DNA of 64,000 nt from assembly GCF_024323335.1 (NCBI RefSeq), contig NC_066581.1, forward strand, positions 459,751,197 through 459,815,196, given 5' to 3'. Positions 1 through 12,079 of this stretch are shown one piece after another. Every line of letters begins with the position of its first letter. Position 1 is the stretch's first letter. Origin of the DNA: Lathyrus oleraceus (lineage: Eukaryota > Streptophyta > Magnoliopsida > Fabales > Fabaceae). The notes below the pieces were generated by a model, which did no database searches, was not told the origin of the DNA, and saw nothing but the letters and a program-made list of their open reading frames with translations. A program made the position numbers and the translations under genes.

Positions 1-1578
1 TATTTCAACTCAGGAAAATCTGACTCCACAGGGGACAAAGGTCATAATAGGGAGCAGAGAGGAAGGAACACCAGGGATACCGGTTACTGGGCATATAATA
101 GGTGACCGACCAAGGCGTGAATTGGGGAATATTCCCAAGACACTCATCATCCAAAAGAGGGCCAGAAAGCAAACTCGACTACAGGATGGGCATTCGACTC
201 CGCAAAGGGGATATGAATCTTACTCGACTGGGGAAGAACAAAGACTTCGACCGAAGAGTGCATGAGATATATTATCTATTACTGTCAGAACGTATATAAC
301 ATACTCGCATGGAGGATTATCCACAACCGGTTACTGGGTTAATAAAGGATAAATCGACCAAAAAGAAAGGACATTGGGATACCGAAACCAGGTATAAAAT
401 AATGACCAATCAAAGGGAGAAACAATCATAGCCGACGAACGGAAAATGAAAGATGACCCGCTGGGGATACATTGACAAAGGCAATGATCTGGTAGATATA
501 CTCAAAAAGGGTGAAGGATTATGGATAATTACTGGTTACTGAGCAATCATTCATCCGAACTACGGGGAACTGCAAGGATAATCTCCAAAAGCCAAATCTA
601 GGGACAAACTAGAGATGCACAAAGAAACAAGACTCATACATATGAGGATATAACTCAATGGGGAGTTCCATCCCAATATATTTGTTGGGAAGAAACAAAA
701 ACAACCATCATCCACGAGGACATAACTCGGTGGGGAATATGGAAGAAAGGATAAACATTTTCTGCTTACGGGGATGACTCTTCATGGAGAGATCAAACAC
801 AAACAACCTGCTTAGGGGATATATTACCAACTAGCAGGAGATAACAAACAAAGATATATGGAAAAGGATGCAAAATGAATATCTGAATGTTAAAAATTAT
901 GCATATATGCGTGGTTTATGTATGATGAATGCTGACAGGACAGACATATCTAACACAAACAAGTCCACTGATTGATTGAATAAACATTCGGTACTACATC
1001 TCAAGAGAGAAAGCCAGGCCTAGTGGAGAACATCCTATCTGCTGGGGATCAGGGGTACCAGGAAACAAAGACCTCTGCAGGGGAATGAACAACAACCAAT
1101 CCACCTGGGAACAGGATCATGGCACAAATAAGTTCCGCTGTAGAAGCCATTCTACCGGGGAAATTATCAAAGGGGAGGATGGATCTTCGTGGGGAAAAAC
1201 CATCAATCAGAAACTTCCAAGGCCACCCAACCAAGAGTTCACACCTACTGAAGAGGAAGGAGGCTGAATACCTTTATCACCCACGCAGCTCGGGAGGGAA
1301 AGCCACAAAAGGTTCCGGAGGAAGAGGATACAAACATGCCAAATGTCTTACCCTGTTGAGAATCATACCATCTTTGGGAGAGCACTGAAGACATCCTCAG
1401 TATCCTTTTATCATTGTGAATGTTCACCTTGTTTAAAAAACAAGTTATGAAAAGTTTAATTATTCAAAAACAATGATATTCCTCAATTAAAACATGCAAA
1501 ACATTTGTTGAATAGGAACAAATAAGAGTGTAAATAATTGGATAAAGGCTCAAATTTATTTGATGGAATGGTAGTCTG
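1..1578 (-). other. Ogre-A 3' untranslated region
   Basis: No protein homology is visible. On the plus strand short motifs recur, including ACCGGTTACTGGG (near 80 and 330) and variants of ATAACTCRGTGGGGA (near 650 and 725). The same blocks occur in Ogre-C (45381-47537, same orientation) and, reverse-complemented, in element E (33488-37359). This is therefore the variable 3' UTR between pol and the 3' LTR. The small ORFs here are chance frames. Confidence 0.75.
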
Positions 1579-1817
1579 CAATAGTAGCCTGCTCTCAACA
1601 TCTTTCTAGCCATGGCATGTCCATTGGAATGAGTACCAAATGAACCCTCATGGACTTCAGTCATTAACAGGGCTGCTTCGTGTCTATCCACGCATCTGAG
1701 CAGAACCATGTCAAAATTTCTCTTATAAAGCACATCGCCATTGAGGTAGAAACTGCCTGATAATCTCCTCAAAGTCTTTCTATCTTTCACAGATGCCCCA
1801 GGCGGGTAAATCTGGCT
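1579..1817 (-). pseudogene. Ogre-A integrase stub (N-terminal zinc-binding part only)
   Basis: Just downstream of an in-frame TAG (1818-1820) the pol frame continues with an integrase N-terminal region: the RNFDMVLLRCVDRHEA stretch, a histidine region (TEVHEGSFGTHSNGHAMARKML) and RAGYY. It then runs at about 1578/1579 into 3' UTR sequence. Ogre-C keeps the missing part (49588-50856), so about 1.27 kb holding the catalytic core and C-terminus is gone from A. The break lies between GGTAGTCTG and CAATAGTAGCCTG, which share some similarity. Confidence 0.85.
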
Positions 1818-2426
1818 CTAAAGAAAGCACTTGATATCATAATACCATGGCTTATCATCTTGCACCTCCTCTACTGCAAATACAAGACTTGGTCTGTCCA
1901 AACGCCTCACAGTGATATTAGGAACTTCATTCCAAAGTCTTACCACAATCATCGAAGCAAGTGTAGCAAAAGCATCTGCCATCCGATTCGCATCTCGAGG
2001 AATATGATGGAAGTCAACCTCAGTAAAGAACATTGAAATCCTCCTCACGTAATCTCTGTATGGGATGAGGCCAGGCTGATTCGTATCCCATTCACCCTTA
2101 ATCAGATTAACAACGAGGGCCGAATCAACATAAACATCAAGATGTTTGATCCTGAGATCAATGCACTCTTCCAATCCCATAATACAGGCCTCATACTCAG
2201 CCATATTATTCGTGCATTTGAAAGTTAGCCTTGTTGTAAACGGAAAATGTGTGCCCTGAGGAGTAATAATCATTGCCCCAATACCATTTCCATATTGATT
2301 TACAGCGCCATCAAACACCTTACTCCATCTGGAACCAGGTTTTGGCCCTTCATCGAGTGTAAGCTCATCGCAATCTTTCATTTTCAAATACAGAATCTCC
2401 TCGTCTAGGAAGTCATACTGAACTGA
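1818..2426 (-). pseudogene. Ogre-A second (archaeal-type) RNase H, aRH
   Basis: The pol frame continues past the TAG at 2427-2429. Visible RNase H signatures in order are FDGAVNQYGNGIG (first Asp), NNMAEYEACIMGLE (Glu), DVYVDSALVVN (second Asp) and HIPRDANRMADAFATLAS (last Asp). A second RNase H downstream of the usual retroviral-type one is a known hallmark of the Tat lineage. All four acidic positions are present; the domain is separated from its neighbours only by the flanking TAG codons (2427-2429 and 1818-1820). It would degrade the RNA strand during reverse transcription. The module is easily mistaken for a host RNase H-like gene when it is found alone. Confidence 0.85.
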
Positions 2427-4059
2427 CTAATAATCCTCGATCAGTTGATGTGCCAATTGGTTTGCCAAAATGCTACCTTTAATGGCCTTCTGAGCTCGAT
2501 ACTCAATATCATACTCAGATAACAACATCTGCCAACGGGGAATCCTCCCAGTTAAAGCAGGCTTCTCAAAGATATACTTGATTGGATCCATTTTGGATAT
2601 CAACCAAGTCGTATGATTCAACATATACTGGCGTAAGCGCTTAGCAACCCAGGCCAAAGCACAACATGTTTTCTCGAGCATTGAGTATCGAGACTCACAA
2701 TCAGTGAACTTCTTACTCAGGTAGTGGATAACATATTCTTTCTTTCCCGATTCATCTTGCTGACTAAGGACACAACCCATTGAATCTTCAAGAACTGTCA
2801 GATACATAATCAATGGTCTCCCTTCCACAGACGGAGACAGAATCGGGGGCTCAGACAAATACTCTTTAATGCTATCAAAGGCTTTTTGGCAATCCTCGGT
2901 CCAATCATGAGACTGATCTTTCCGGAGGAGCTAGAATATGGGCGCACATGTGGCAGTCATATGGGATATGAATCTGGAAATATAATTCAAGCGGCCAAGA
3001 AACCCTCGGACTTGCTTCTCAGTTTTGGGCGCAGGCATCTCTTGTATTGCTTTGACCTTTCCAGGATCAACCTCAATAACTCCTTCACTAACGATAAAGC
3101 CCAATAACTTGCCGGAACGGACTCCAAATGTACACTTGTTAGGATTCAGACGAAGCTTATACTTCCTCAAACGTTGAAAAAGTTTCAACAAGTGCTCAAC
3201 ATGTTCAACTTCCGTTCTTGATTTCGCAATCATATCATCAACATATACTTCGATCTCCTTGTGCATCATCTCGTGAAACAAGGTAGTCATAGCTCGTTGA
3301 TACGTGGCTCCGGCGTTCTTCAAACCGAAGGGCATCACTCGTTAACAGAATGTTCCCCAAGGTGTGATGAATGTTGTCTTCTCCATATCCTCGGGTGCCA
3401 TTTTGATCGGATTATATCCAGAAAATCCGTCCATAAATGAGAAGACATTGAACTTAGTTGTATTGTATACCAACATATCAATGTGTGGTAGAGGGAAATC
3501 ATCTTTCGGACTAGCTTTATTCAAGTCTCTATAGTCCACACACATTCGTACTTTTCCATCTTTCTTAGGCACGGGCACAATATTGTCCACCCACTGAGGA
3601 TATGTAGAAGTCACCAGAAACCCCGTATCAATTTGCTTATGAACTTCCTCTTTAATCTTTACAGCCATGTCGGGATGAGTTCTTCTGAGCTTCTGCTTCA
3701 CAGGCACGCAATCAGGCTTCAAAGGCAGGAAATGTTGCACGATATCTGTATCTAGACCATGCATGTCTTTATATGACCAAGCAAAGACGTCGACATACTC
3801 TCGTAGCAACTCGATCAACCCCCTATTAACAGATTCTTCCAGGAGTGCCCCAATCTTCACTTCTCGCACACAATCTTCAGACCCCAAGTTGACTGTTTCC
3901 AGATTCTCAAGATGTTGTTGAATGATCTTCTCTTCATGCTCAAGTAGACGGGTAATCTCGTCAGGAATCTCTTCAACAACATCTTCTTCCGCCTCAAATA
4001 CAGGGAATTCAAAGTTGGGAGATGTTGTTGGATCATTATGTTCAATGGGTTTGATCAAC
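2427..4059 (-). pseudogene. Ogre-A reverse transcriptase and first RNase H
   Basis: This is one continuous frame that starts at the intron acceptor (4060/4059). RT motifs in order are PVPKKDGKVRMCVDYRDLN, the MDGFSGYN catalytic block, MPFGLKNAGATYQRAM and [11 protein letters not shown] (YVDDM at 3231-3245). The connection follows (GKLLGFIVSEGVIEVDPGK), then RNase H (MGCVLSQQDESGKKEYVIHYLSKKF, MLEKTCCALAWVAKRLRQYML). Two nonsense codons break it: TAA at 3342-3344, just before MPFGL, and TAG at 2931-2933. A third, TAG at 2427-2429, ends it. Ogre-C reads through the first site, so the breaks belong to this copy. Confidence 0.93.
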
Positions 4060-4321
4060 CTGTATAATGATTTTGGATATAAAAGATTTTAGAATTCAAA
4101 CAAGGCAAACCATTATGCAGATGAAAAGATTGATTTTATTCTTATTTTTGGGTTTTAGGTGATCACCAATTTCATGCAAAAGCGAAAAGGGAAAATAATT
4201 GGAAAAACAAACATTTAACATGAATTTATTGAATGAAAATATCATTGTATTTATGCGCCAACAATGTCATCACTTCTCCTTTTGGCATGGGAGAAGGGCT
4301 TTTAAACACGATGAACATTAC
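4060..4321 (-). other. Ogre intron between protease and RT (copy A)
   Basis: Read on the minus strand, the protease frame reaches ATAAGTCAAA|GTAATG (donor at 4321) and the RT frame begins after CATTATACAG|GTTGATC (acceptor at 4060). The 262-nt segment is AT-rich and starts with an in-frame TAA created by the donor (AAG TAA). Removing it joins AA to G and keeps the pro and RT frames in phase. Ogre elements are known to have a spliced intron at this place. Ogre-C has the matching intron at 57346-57596. Confidence 0.85.
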
Positions 4322-5628
4322 TTTGACTTATGGATAACTGTCGGAATATCGACAGCGACCCAATTATTGCAGATCCCTTCAGGGATGATGAAATTGCCAG
4401 AATCCTCTTCTTCTTCCAGAATGGCAGCAGCCTCTTCATCTTGACCGATGTGGATGAACCCACCACTCTTGAACAAACCTTGCTTGTTGAAGACACCAGA
4501 AGAATAGCCTATGCCAGCCCGGGATTTGTTGTCTTCCAACTCGATCATTTGCCCCAAACCAGCAGTTGCACCATGCTCAATGGCCAACTTCGCATCTTTA
4601 TAGGAAGCAAATGAATGAGTTCCCTTCTTAACAGGTTCGGCAATAGATAAAGCTTGGAACGGAGTTCCAACTTCATCCTCAACATCTATATAAGAGAAGG
4701 AAGACAAATGGCTAACCAGGAGAGCCTTCTCTCCCCCTACCACCACCAGCTTCATATTCTCGACAAACTTCAATTTCTGGTGTAGGGTGGATGTCACGAC
4801 GCCTGCCTCGTGAATCCATGGTCTGCCTAAGAGACAGCTATACGATGGGTGAATATCCATAACCTGGAAGGTAATCTGGAAATCACTTGGTCTGATTTTG
4901 ACTGGGAGATCAACCTCACCAATCACAGTTTTGCAAGACCCATCGAAAGCCTTCACAACTACTCCACTCTGCCTCATGGGAGACCCCTGATATGATAACT
5001 TCGCAAGAGTGGTTTTTGGCAATACATTCAATGATGACCCAGTATCCATCAGCACATTGGACATGGCGTCATCTTTGCAGCTCATTGAAATGTGTAATGC
5101 CAAGTTGTGGTCTCTTCCCTCCTCGAGGAGATCAGCATCACAAAAACTTAAATTGTTACAAGCGGTGATGTTTGCAACAATACTGTCAAATTGTTCAATT
5201 GTGACGTCGTGATCCACATACGCCATATCCAACACCTTCTGCAAAGCTTCTCGGTATGGTTCTGAATTCATCAGCAATGATAAAACAGAGATTTTGGATG
5301 GCGTTTGTAGAAGCTGATCTACAAGGTTGTACTCACTCCTGTTGATGAGCCTCAGCATCTCATCACAGTCTTCTTTCGCATTGCCACTCGGGCCAATAGA
5401 GATAGAAGTTTTCAACGTAGAGGTGGGTTTAACAGCAAGTTCCGGATTCGGAGCGTTCACAACATTCCCAATCGGGCTTTCAGCATAATCAGCATTATCA
5501 TTCCTTCGAGCGTCAGCTTGCGGCTTCGGCGGGGCCGAGAAAACACGACCACTGCGGGTCAGGCCGCTGAAGTCGACAATATTAACAACAGATGAAGAGG
5601 GCAGGGGCACCTCTTTCCCATTTTCCAA
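4322..5628 (-). pseudogene. Ogre-A aspartic protease region
   Basis: A 436-codon open frame is visible (5628-4318; its last codons lie in the intron donor). Near residue 195 it has the retropepsin active site LMDTGSSLNVLPKTTLAKLSYQ, followed by the flap and C-terminal LLGRPWIHEAGVVTSTLHQKLKF block. The first part (residues 1-150) is a gag-pro linker. This is the longest undamaged frame in Ogre-A. The protease would cut the gag-pol polyprotein in the virus-like particle. The active-site DTG is intact here, while the Ogre-C copy has DTC. Confidence 0.9.
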
Positions 5629-7540
5629 TTCTACAGCATTGTAGCGATAAGGGACCGCCTTCTCAGAAGAGTCCGGTATAGGGTCGGCCGGCTTAATAGT
5701 CAGAGCAGGAGAGACCTTCTACTTGCTACCATCATACTTGATGACAACACGCTCAGGTATCCGGAATACCAGAGAAATTACATTGACTTCAACAGCGTCT
5801 TCGTAAACATTTCTATTTTGAAGGATCTCAATGACTCTCTCATCCAGCATTTCCTGAACATCTTTGCGCACCTGGCGACATCCTCTCTAATTAACAGAAC
5901 AGACTCGACATCTATCGTGGTCATGCTCATAATGGCTATAATCACACAGCAAATGATGCATCTCAACCAGAGATTGTCGAATATGACTGACATATTTGAC
6001 TTTGTACTTTCCACGGAAGCCCTAGACCATATTGACAGATTTCCCATGCTCGGGGCAATGGGTTCTTCTTCACGTTCGGACCTACGTCCTCGAAAAACAA
6101 AATCCCACTTCTCACAAGGTCTTGCACCTTGGTCTTCAAGGGATAACAATTCTCCACATCATGTACGGGAGCACCGGAATGATATACGCAGTGAAGTTCA
6201 GGCTTATACCACCACTGGGGTTGGTAGGTACAGTGGGAGGGTCTCGTGGAGTAATTAACTTTCTATCAATCAAAGATTGATAGAGTTCAGCGTACGTCAT
6301 CGGAATTGGATCAAAGGTGACCCTCTTCCCCTCGTAGCTGGTGCTGGCATTGTTGGTGTTGCGAGGCTGGTATGCCTGCTATTGTGGACATTGTTGTTGT
6401 TGCTGATATTGCTAAGATTGTTGCTGCTGATAATGTTGGGCTTCTCTGAAAACAGGTGCTATATGAGCCACCTGATGCTGGTTGTTAATGGGGCGGGCAA
6501 TCTTCCTCTTCACAGGGTGTCTTCTCTTGATATGGGAAGACACAGCATGTGCCTCTCCCTCCTTCTTCTTCACAAAGCTTCCATATCTCTTTGCTGAAGA
6601 GCCTTCATCTCGAGTCACACGTCCTTCACGGACCCCTTCTTCCAGTCTCATTCCCATATTCACCATCTCGGTGAAGTCTGAGGGAGCACTGACTATCATT
6701 TTCTCATAGTAGAATGAACTCAAGGTCTTCAAAAAGATCTTGGTCATCTCTTTCTCCTCAAGGGGTGGCACTATCTGAGCTGCCAACTCGCGCCACCTCT
6801 GGGCGTATTCTTTGAAGGTCTCTTTCTCTTTCTGGGACATTGCCCTCAACTGGTCCCTATCAGGAGCCATATCCATATTATATTTATATTGCTTGATGAA
6901 GGCCTCGCCAAGATCATTGAAAGAGCGGATGTTCGAACTTTGCAGACCCATGTACCACCGGAGAGCGGCACTAGACAGACTGTCCTGGAAATAGTGGATG
7001 AGAAATTGGTCATTATCAGCTTGCATCGATATCTTGCGAGCATACATCACAAGATGACTGAGAGGGCATGCATTTCCCTTATACTTCTCAAAGTCAATTA
7101 CTTTGAATTTAATAGAGATCTTCACGTTGGGCACAAGGCACAACTCAGCAGCACTTTTACCAAAGAGGTCCTTCCCCCTCAGAGTCTTTAGTTCCTTACG
7201 AAGCCCAAGGAATTGGTCCTTCATGTCATCCATCTTCTCATAAACATCTGGACCTTCAGATGGTTCAGAATGGTAGATGGTATCTTCAACTCTTGGTAAT
7301 GTGTGCACAACAGGAGGTGGCGGGCATTCCCCACGGGAACCCAACTGGCATAGATGGCGCAAAGTGGGTTGTTGCAGCAGGCATAGTAGAAGTCACGATC
7401 TCAGAAATGACCGTCCTCTGGGGAGAAGTTGAGGGTATCGGAGAAGATTGGCTCTGGACAACCATGAATGACTCCATCAGGGCAGTCAACCTGGCTACTT
7501 CCTCCTTCAGCTCGCGGTTCTCTTGTTCTAAATGATCCAT
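5629..7540 (-). pseudogene. Ogre-A gag, frameshifted
   Basis: The likely start is the ATG at 7538-7540, opening MDHLEQENRELKEEVARLTALMESF, a short coiled coil. At about 7360-7290 the reading moves to another frame (7362-6412), which holds the capsid-like region: FEKYKGNACPLSHLVMYARKM-like, FPDSLSSAALRWYMGL, WRELAAQIVPPLEEKEM. A Gln-rich stretch follows (about 6440-6370). Then the reading moves between frames through NCYPLKTKVQDLVRSGILFFED (6157-5963) to the protease frame. A CX2HX5HX4C motif lies at 6146-6190 in place of a classical CCHC knuckle. At least three frameshifts or stops are present, so no full gag can be made. Confidence 0.85.
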
Positions 7541-7871
7541 TAGTTTCGATGAGTTGGCTCTGGTGTAGTACCGGTGAGTCAGCTTGTCTTCACAATAAAT
7601 GAAGAACACAAAGTTAGACCAAAGGACAAGGAGCCTGAAGCAAAACCTTCTTATGCACATGATGCATGCAATGCTTATGGGTATGATTTGTTTTTATTTA
7701 TCAGAGGAACTTTTAGAGTTCTATTTGCAAACACTGGAAATATTAAACATTTTATCACATATGGAAATACAATATCAATAATATCTGGGAAATGCTTTTA
7801 CATCAAAGAAGTACAACACTGGTAGCCAAATATAATACAAGAGAGAAGGAAAATGATCATCCTATGGATCC
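7541..7871 (-). other. Spacer between Ogre-A ORF1 and gag
   Basis: About 330 bp between the ORF1 stop (7872-7874) and the first gag ATG. A frame open upstream of the gag ATG (to 7660) reads CEDKLTHRYYTRANSSKL directly into gag, so translation of gag may begin earlier than the ATG chosen. Nothing else is recognised. Confidence 0.5.
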
Positions 7872-9322
7872 CTAGAAGCAAACATCTAAAGCTCTGGACA
7901 CAGGAAGATAAGATGCACGAAGCCTCTTCACCTCCTCCTCATAGGCTGCCTCCATATCTGCCTTCTCTTTGGCGAGTCGATCATACTTCCTCTTCCAAAA
8001 CCTGGAAGACTGAGGAAGTAGAGAAGTTCATGCGTCATTAGGATCATCAATAACCTGATGCTCGAGGAAATCTATCAAGGCATCCTTCTCCTTGATCTGA
8101 TGAAGCAACTCCTCTCGTTCACGGATCCAAACAGGTGAACGGTCTTTATCTCTCAACTCCTCTACTCCTTGGTCAGGGAGGGTTGAAGGCCCAACCACAA
8201 CCAAAGGTGTAGGGCTCGGATACTCGTAATGCATGAGGTATTCGGAAGCTCTCTTCCTAACCCAAGAAGTATAAGGTTCCAAAGCGATACAATTCTTTGG
8301 ACCCAACTCCTTCCTTCCTTTCTTATGAATCTTGCGCCAAGCGCGGACCATCCTGCCCTTCAAGCCTTGGGGATCTTTACCCTCCTGAAAGAACACACCC
8401 TCTAACAGAATGTTATTGGGTTTATCCTTTAGGGGGAATCCAAGCTAACGACGTGCCAAAATAAGGTTGTTGTTAATCCCACCACATGTACCAAGAAGAG
8501 GCACATTGGAGAATTCGCCACAAGAGTCGATAATCTGCACACCATCGTACACACGGTTGTACCAAAAGATATCATCATTAGTGAGAGACATAAGTCTCGT
8601 GGACCACCGTAGACATCCTTTGTTTTCCTTGAAGGCGACCGTCTGCGGCAAGTGAAAAATAAACCACTTGTACAACAGAGGCAAACAGCATACAATGGTA
8701 CCACCACCCTTTGCACTCCTCATATGCAAAGAAAAGTAAGTGTCTCCCAACAGAGTTGGAACGAGATTAAGAGTAGAGAAAATCCTAATAGCGTTCACAT
8801 CCACAATTTGTCGATGTTGGGGAACAACACTAACCCATAGATGAGAAGTACAAATATGGCCTCAAAGGCGTCCTCACTCATGGCCTTCCCATACATAGTA
8901 GCTTGGGAAATGAGGAACTCAGAAGGGAGACCTTGAATTCCACCTTTGGTAGTCATATGAGCACCAACCAGAGATTCATCTATATGCAACATGTCAGCTA
9001 TCTCTTGAGAAGTAGGAATACTCTCTAAGCCACTGAACGACAACTGGTCTAGAATAGGTATACCCACGAGGTAGGCATATTCCTCAAGTGTAGGCAAATG
9101 CTGGAAATCCGGAAAAGTGAAGCAACGGTACAAGGGATCATAGAACTGCACCAATACACTCATCAATCCTTCATCCACCTGAGTAGTCAGAAGAAAAAGA
9201 AGCTTCCCAAAACGAGCATTGAAACCCAAGGGATCTGATACATAGGATGTCAAATTCCTTAACTCTTTCAAGTCGGGTTGTCTGAAACTGTACTTCTTTG
9301 TGTTCCTTCTTTGTCTTTCCAT
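7872..9322 (-). pseudogene. Ogre-A ORF1, protein of unknown function, broken
   Basis: ORF1 lies between the leader and gag, where Ogre elements carry an extra ORF. It starts MERQRRNTKKYSF at 9322 and contains LPTLEEYAYLVGIPI and DAFEAIFVLLIYGLVLFPNIDKLW. This resembles plant proteins annotated as DUF7745/plant-mobile-domain-like (from memory, not searched). A frameshift near 8800 leads to 8804-8445 (GGGTIVCCLPLLYKWFIFHLPQ). Another break leads to 8396-8028 (KGRMVRAWRKIHKKGRKEL, then a coiled coil). The last part, 8000-7872 (YDRLAKEKADMEAAYEEEVKRL), is again coiled coil and ends at TAG. Function is unknown. Ogre-D carries a diverged copy (23800-24550). Confidence 0.82.
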
Positions 9323-10217
9323 GTCTGAAAATTGTCAAATAGACCTCTTAAGTTCCTTGAAAATTTTCTCATTATTGATGACATGGATGCAGATGGGTGC
9401 ATGAATGCATGGATGCAACAATCACACTCAAGGATCAAGCAAAGCACACCAAACAAAGGTCATGGGATGGATCATATCATCCTTAATATCAACCATCCAT
9501 TTTGGTGGATTATGGTTTACACCTTATCAACACCCAAGTTCATTGATATTAAGGATATGTGAACCGATCAACCATGAATCAAGGGTTTGTTGCAAGTCAC
9601 GAGCATGGAGTCTCGGTTAAGAACCACCCAGAGGGAGTGTACTAGAGTTTAACCTTCCAAACATGTTCTACAAGAGGTTCCCATAGTCATCATCCCATCT
9701 TTCGGATATTATTGGAGAAACGACTACTCATATTCCAAAAATATTCTCAAGAGAGACTCTTATGAGTGTAGTATCGCGTAACAATCGTATCAAATCTTAC
9801 ACTTGAACAAATTTCGCACTACATCCTAAGAATAGGCCAAGATGGGCTTGGTAAACTAAGGTCCTTGGCTTCTAAGGTCTATATTGGAAAGAGTAATGTC
9901 TAACCACAACTACTTGTGTGACATTGTTGATCCCAACATGACCTCCACCAAGGGAATGGACTTGCAAGTCAACTTGCTAAGGAATAACTCCACACAAGTC
10001 AACAAGACTATGCCATTCTCCTAGCCTAAGTGCACTTGAGTCCGGGAATATAACTCATCTCGCAAAGATCACCAAGCATACAAGGAATTAATATCAAGCA
10101 ATTCAATCATTACATACAATACAGTAATCCCAAGTTGCACAAAAAATATGTCACAAAACAATATACACAACAATACAACAAATATGAAAAGTAGGCAAAA
10201 CCCACTAGGCAAACTAG
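9323..10217 (-). other. Ogre-A 5' leader
   Basis: About 900 bp of untranslated sequence between PBS and ORF1. No coding similarity is visible. It is recognisably homologous to the Ogre-D leader (24551-25392): both share ATTTTGGTGGATTATGGTTT and CAAGTCACGAGCATGGAGTC, and both show a GAATGCAT/GGATGCA-rich stretch close to ORF1. Confidence 0.7.
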
Positions 10218-10235
10218 TCCCCAGCAGAGTCGCCA
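10218..10235 (-). other. Ogre-A primer-binding site (tRNA-Arg type)
   Basis: On the minus strand this reads TGGCGACTCTGCTGGGGA, six bases inside the 5' LTR end. It is the PBS type known for Ogre. The same site is at 25393-25410 (Ogre-D) and, with one change, at 28706-28723 (element E). Confidence 0.92.
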
Positions 10236-12047
10236 TTCTTCTGTAGCGGGGTATTCTTACCATTAGAGATATTGACTATATCCAAGGTGAACCATACAAG
10301 TCGAGTCGCCACCGCACTTCTATTTATCCAAAGGAATGGTTAGAAAGCGAACAAAAACCTAAAACTTTTATCGAATCAAAAACTAGTAAAAATGTCAGAG
10401 ATCTGGGTAAGGGGGTTGGTTATGCAATGGGAAGGTTTTAAGCACCCAAAACATCCTAGGTACTCCTAGGGAGCCCTTTTCATACTTGTTGTAAGGTTGG
10501 TATTTTGTGAAAAATTTTGTTTGTGCAAACATGATTGAAGAGATGAGAAGAGAATATACAAGTTATTTACATTTTTTTGTGTTTGGATGGATAAACCCAT
10601 TGCCTACGTACCATCTTAAAAAAGATTAGGATCAAAACCTCGTAGTTCGGGGTAAAAATCTCAAAATGAATTGGTGAATTGATTGGTCCAAAAGCCTTAA
10701 GGTCTTTTGTTATCCAAGGGAGAAAACTCAACCTAAAACCACAAATCCACCATGTGAGGATAGCTTCAACATGCTAGTGAGGGGTCAACCCTATAATAAG
10801 CATGGAAGACTCATTGTACATCACTAAGGATATAGGTGAGTATTACATCTACCTCAAGGAGAACTCATACCTAATAGCTAAAGGTTATGGAAAATTTGAT
10901 TAAGAAAATGGTCATTGAAACCACAAAAAGACATTTGAATGGGTTATATTTACCAATGAGAAGTATGTATAAAATATGGTCAAAGTTGACTTAGAAGTTC
11001 AATTCAAAATAAGTGTTATGGAAAGAAAGTTTGAAAATCAAAAGCATAAGGCTTAGGTTTCTAATGTTTGAAAAGAATATTAAATGTTTGCACAAAAGTT
11101 TTGGCTTGGGTTAGAGTGGAGGGAAGAAGAAGAATGGCTAAGGTCCTAATCATACAAGAGATAAGGGATAACAAACAAGACCACAAATGGAGTTCCTCTC
11201 TTGAGATCATATTGATGATCCAACTAGCTCCCATCCTTTGGAATATACAAGCATAATGATAGTAAGCTCAAACAACAATCAAACAAGCCTCTTAAGAGAT
11301 CCTCAATGCATCTTGTATCTTTCACTTTGGATGAACATGGCAATGGTTCTTTAATTTGAGCTCTCATAGAATTCCCTAGCACAAAAGCACACACATCAAA
11401 AGTTCCATGAAATAAATCAAGAATGGACAAGAGTGAGTTTAGAGGTTTGGTCCTTCTAATTCTTCTTCAACATTAAGGTCCTTTTACTCCAATTTGCATA
11501 GGGAAAGTCCTAGAAACTAAGTCCATTTGTCCATTTCTTTGCATTTGGTCTACAACAATCAAAACAAAACACAAGCACAATAATATATACACAATTATAT
11601 GCTCAAGTGAGCAAAAGGCAAACTGCATTAACATAAACATGTGCTCAAGTGAGCAAAGGAAAAAGCAAATGAATAATATGTACAAGAATGGTAAATTGCA
11701 TAAATGTAAAGAGTAAGAATTAAATGTTAATAGTCAATGGTTAGTGTTAGTAGTTAGTGTGCCATAAGGCAAATTTAGCTCTATGTTAAGCAATCGTAAT
11801 TGGACTTATGTAGAAGTCACAACTATCTGAGGCCGATCAATAATAATATAGGCAACAACACAAGTTAGAAATCTTGATTAGTGAACCAAGTTCCAACAAC
11901 TTGCCATGCCAAAAAAAGGAGATGAAAAATGATCTTGTATTGGTTTAAGTCAATTGATCAAGATGAATTAGATTTGAATCAAGGAAGATTAAACCTCCTT
12001 AATCAATGCCAACTTATCAACCTTTAACTCATTGATCAAAAAGAAAA

Positions 12048-12050
<3 letters not shown>

Positions 12051-12078
<28 letters not shown>

Positions 12079-12079
12079 A
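12051..12079. repeat. (GAA)n microsatellite in LTR A
   Basis: About nine to ten uninterrupted AAG/GAA triplets. The short antisense ORFs that run through it, with poly-Ser/Leu stretches, are caused by it. Confidence 0.9.

Noticed and set aside
1818..2387. Host RNase H-like gene
   Set aside because: It is in frame with Ogre-A RT and integrase and matches the aRH module of Tat elements.
6277..6597. Plus-strand ORF with a long Leu-rich stretch, membrane-like
   Set aside because: It is the complement of the Gln-rich part of Ogre-A gag.
8445..9322. Host plant-mobile-domain gene
   Set aside because: It lies between Ogre leader and gag and has a diverged partner at the same place in Ogre-D, so it is ORF1.
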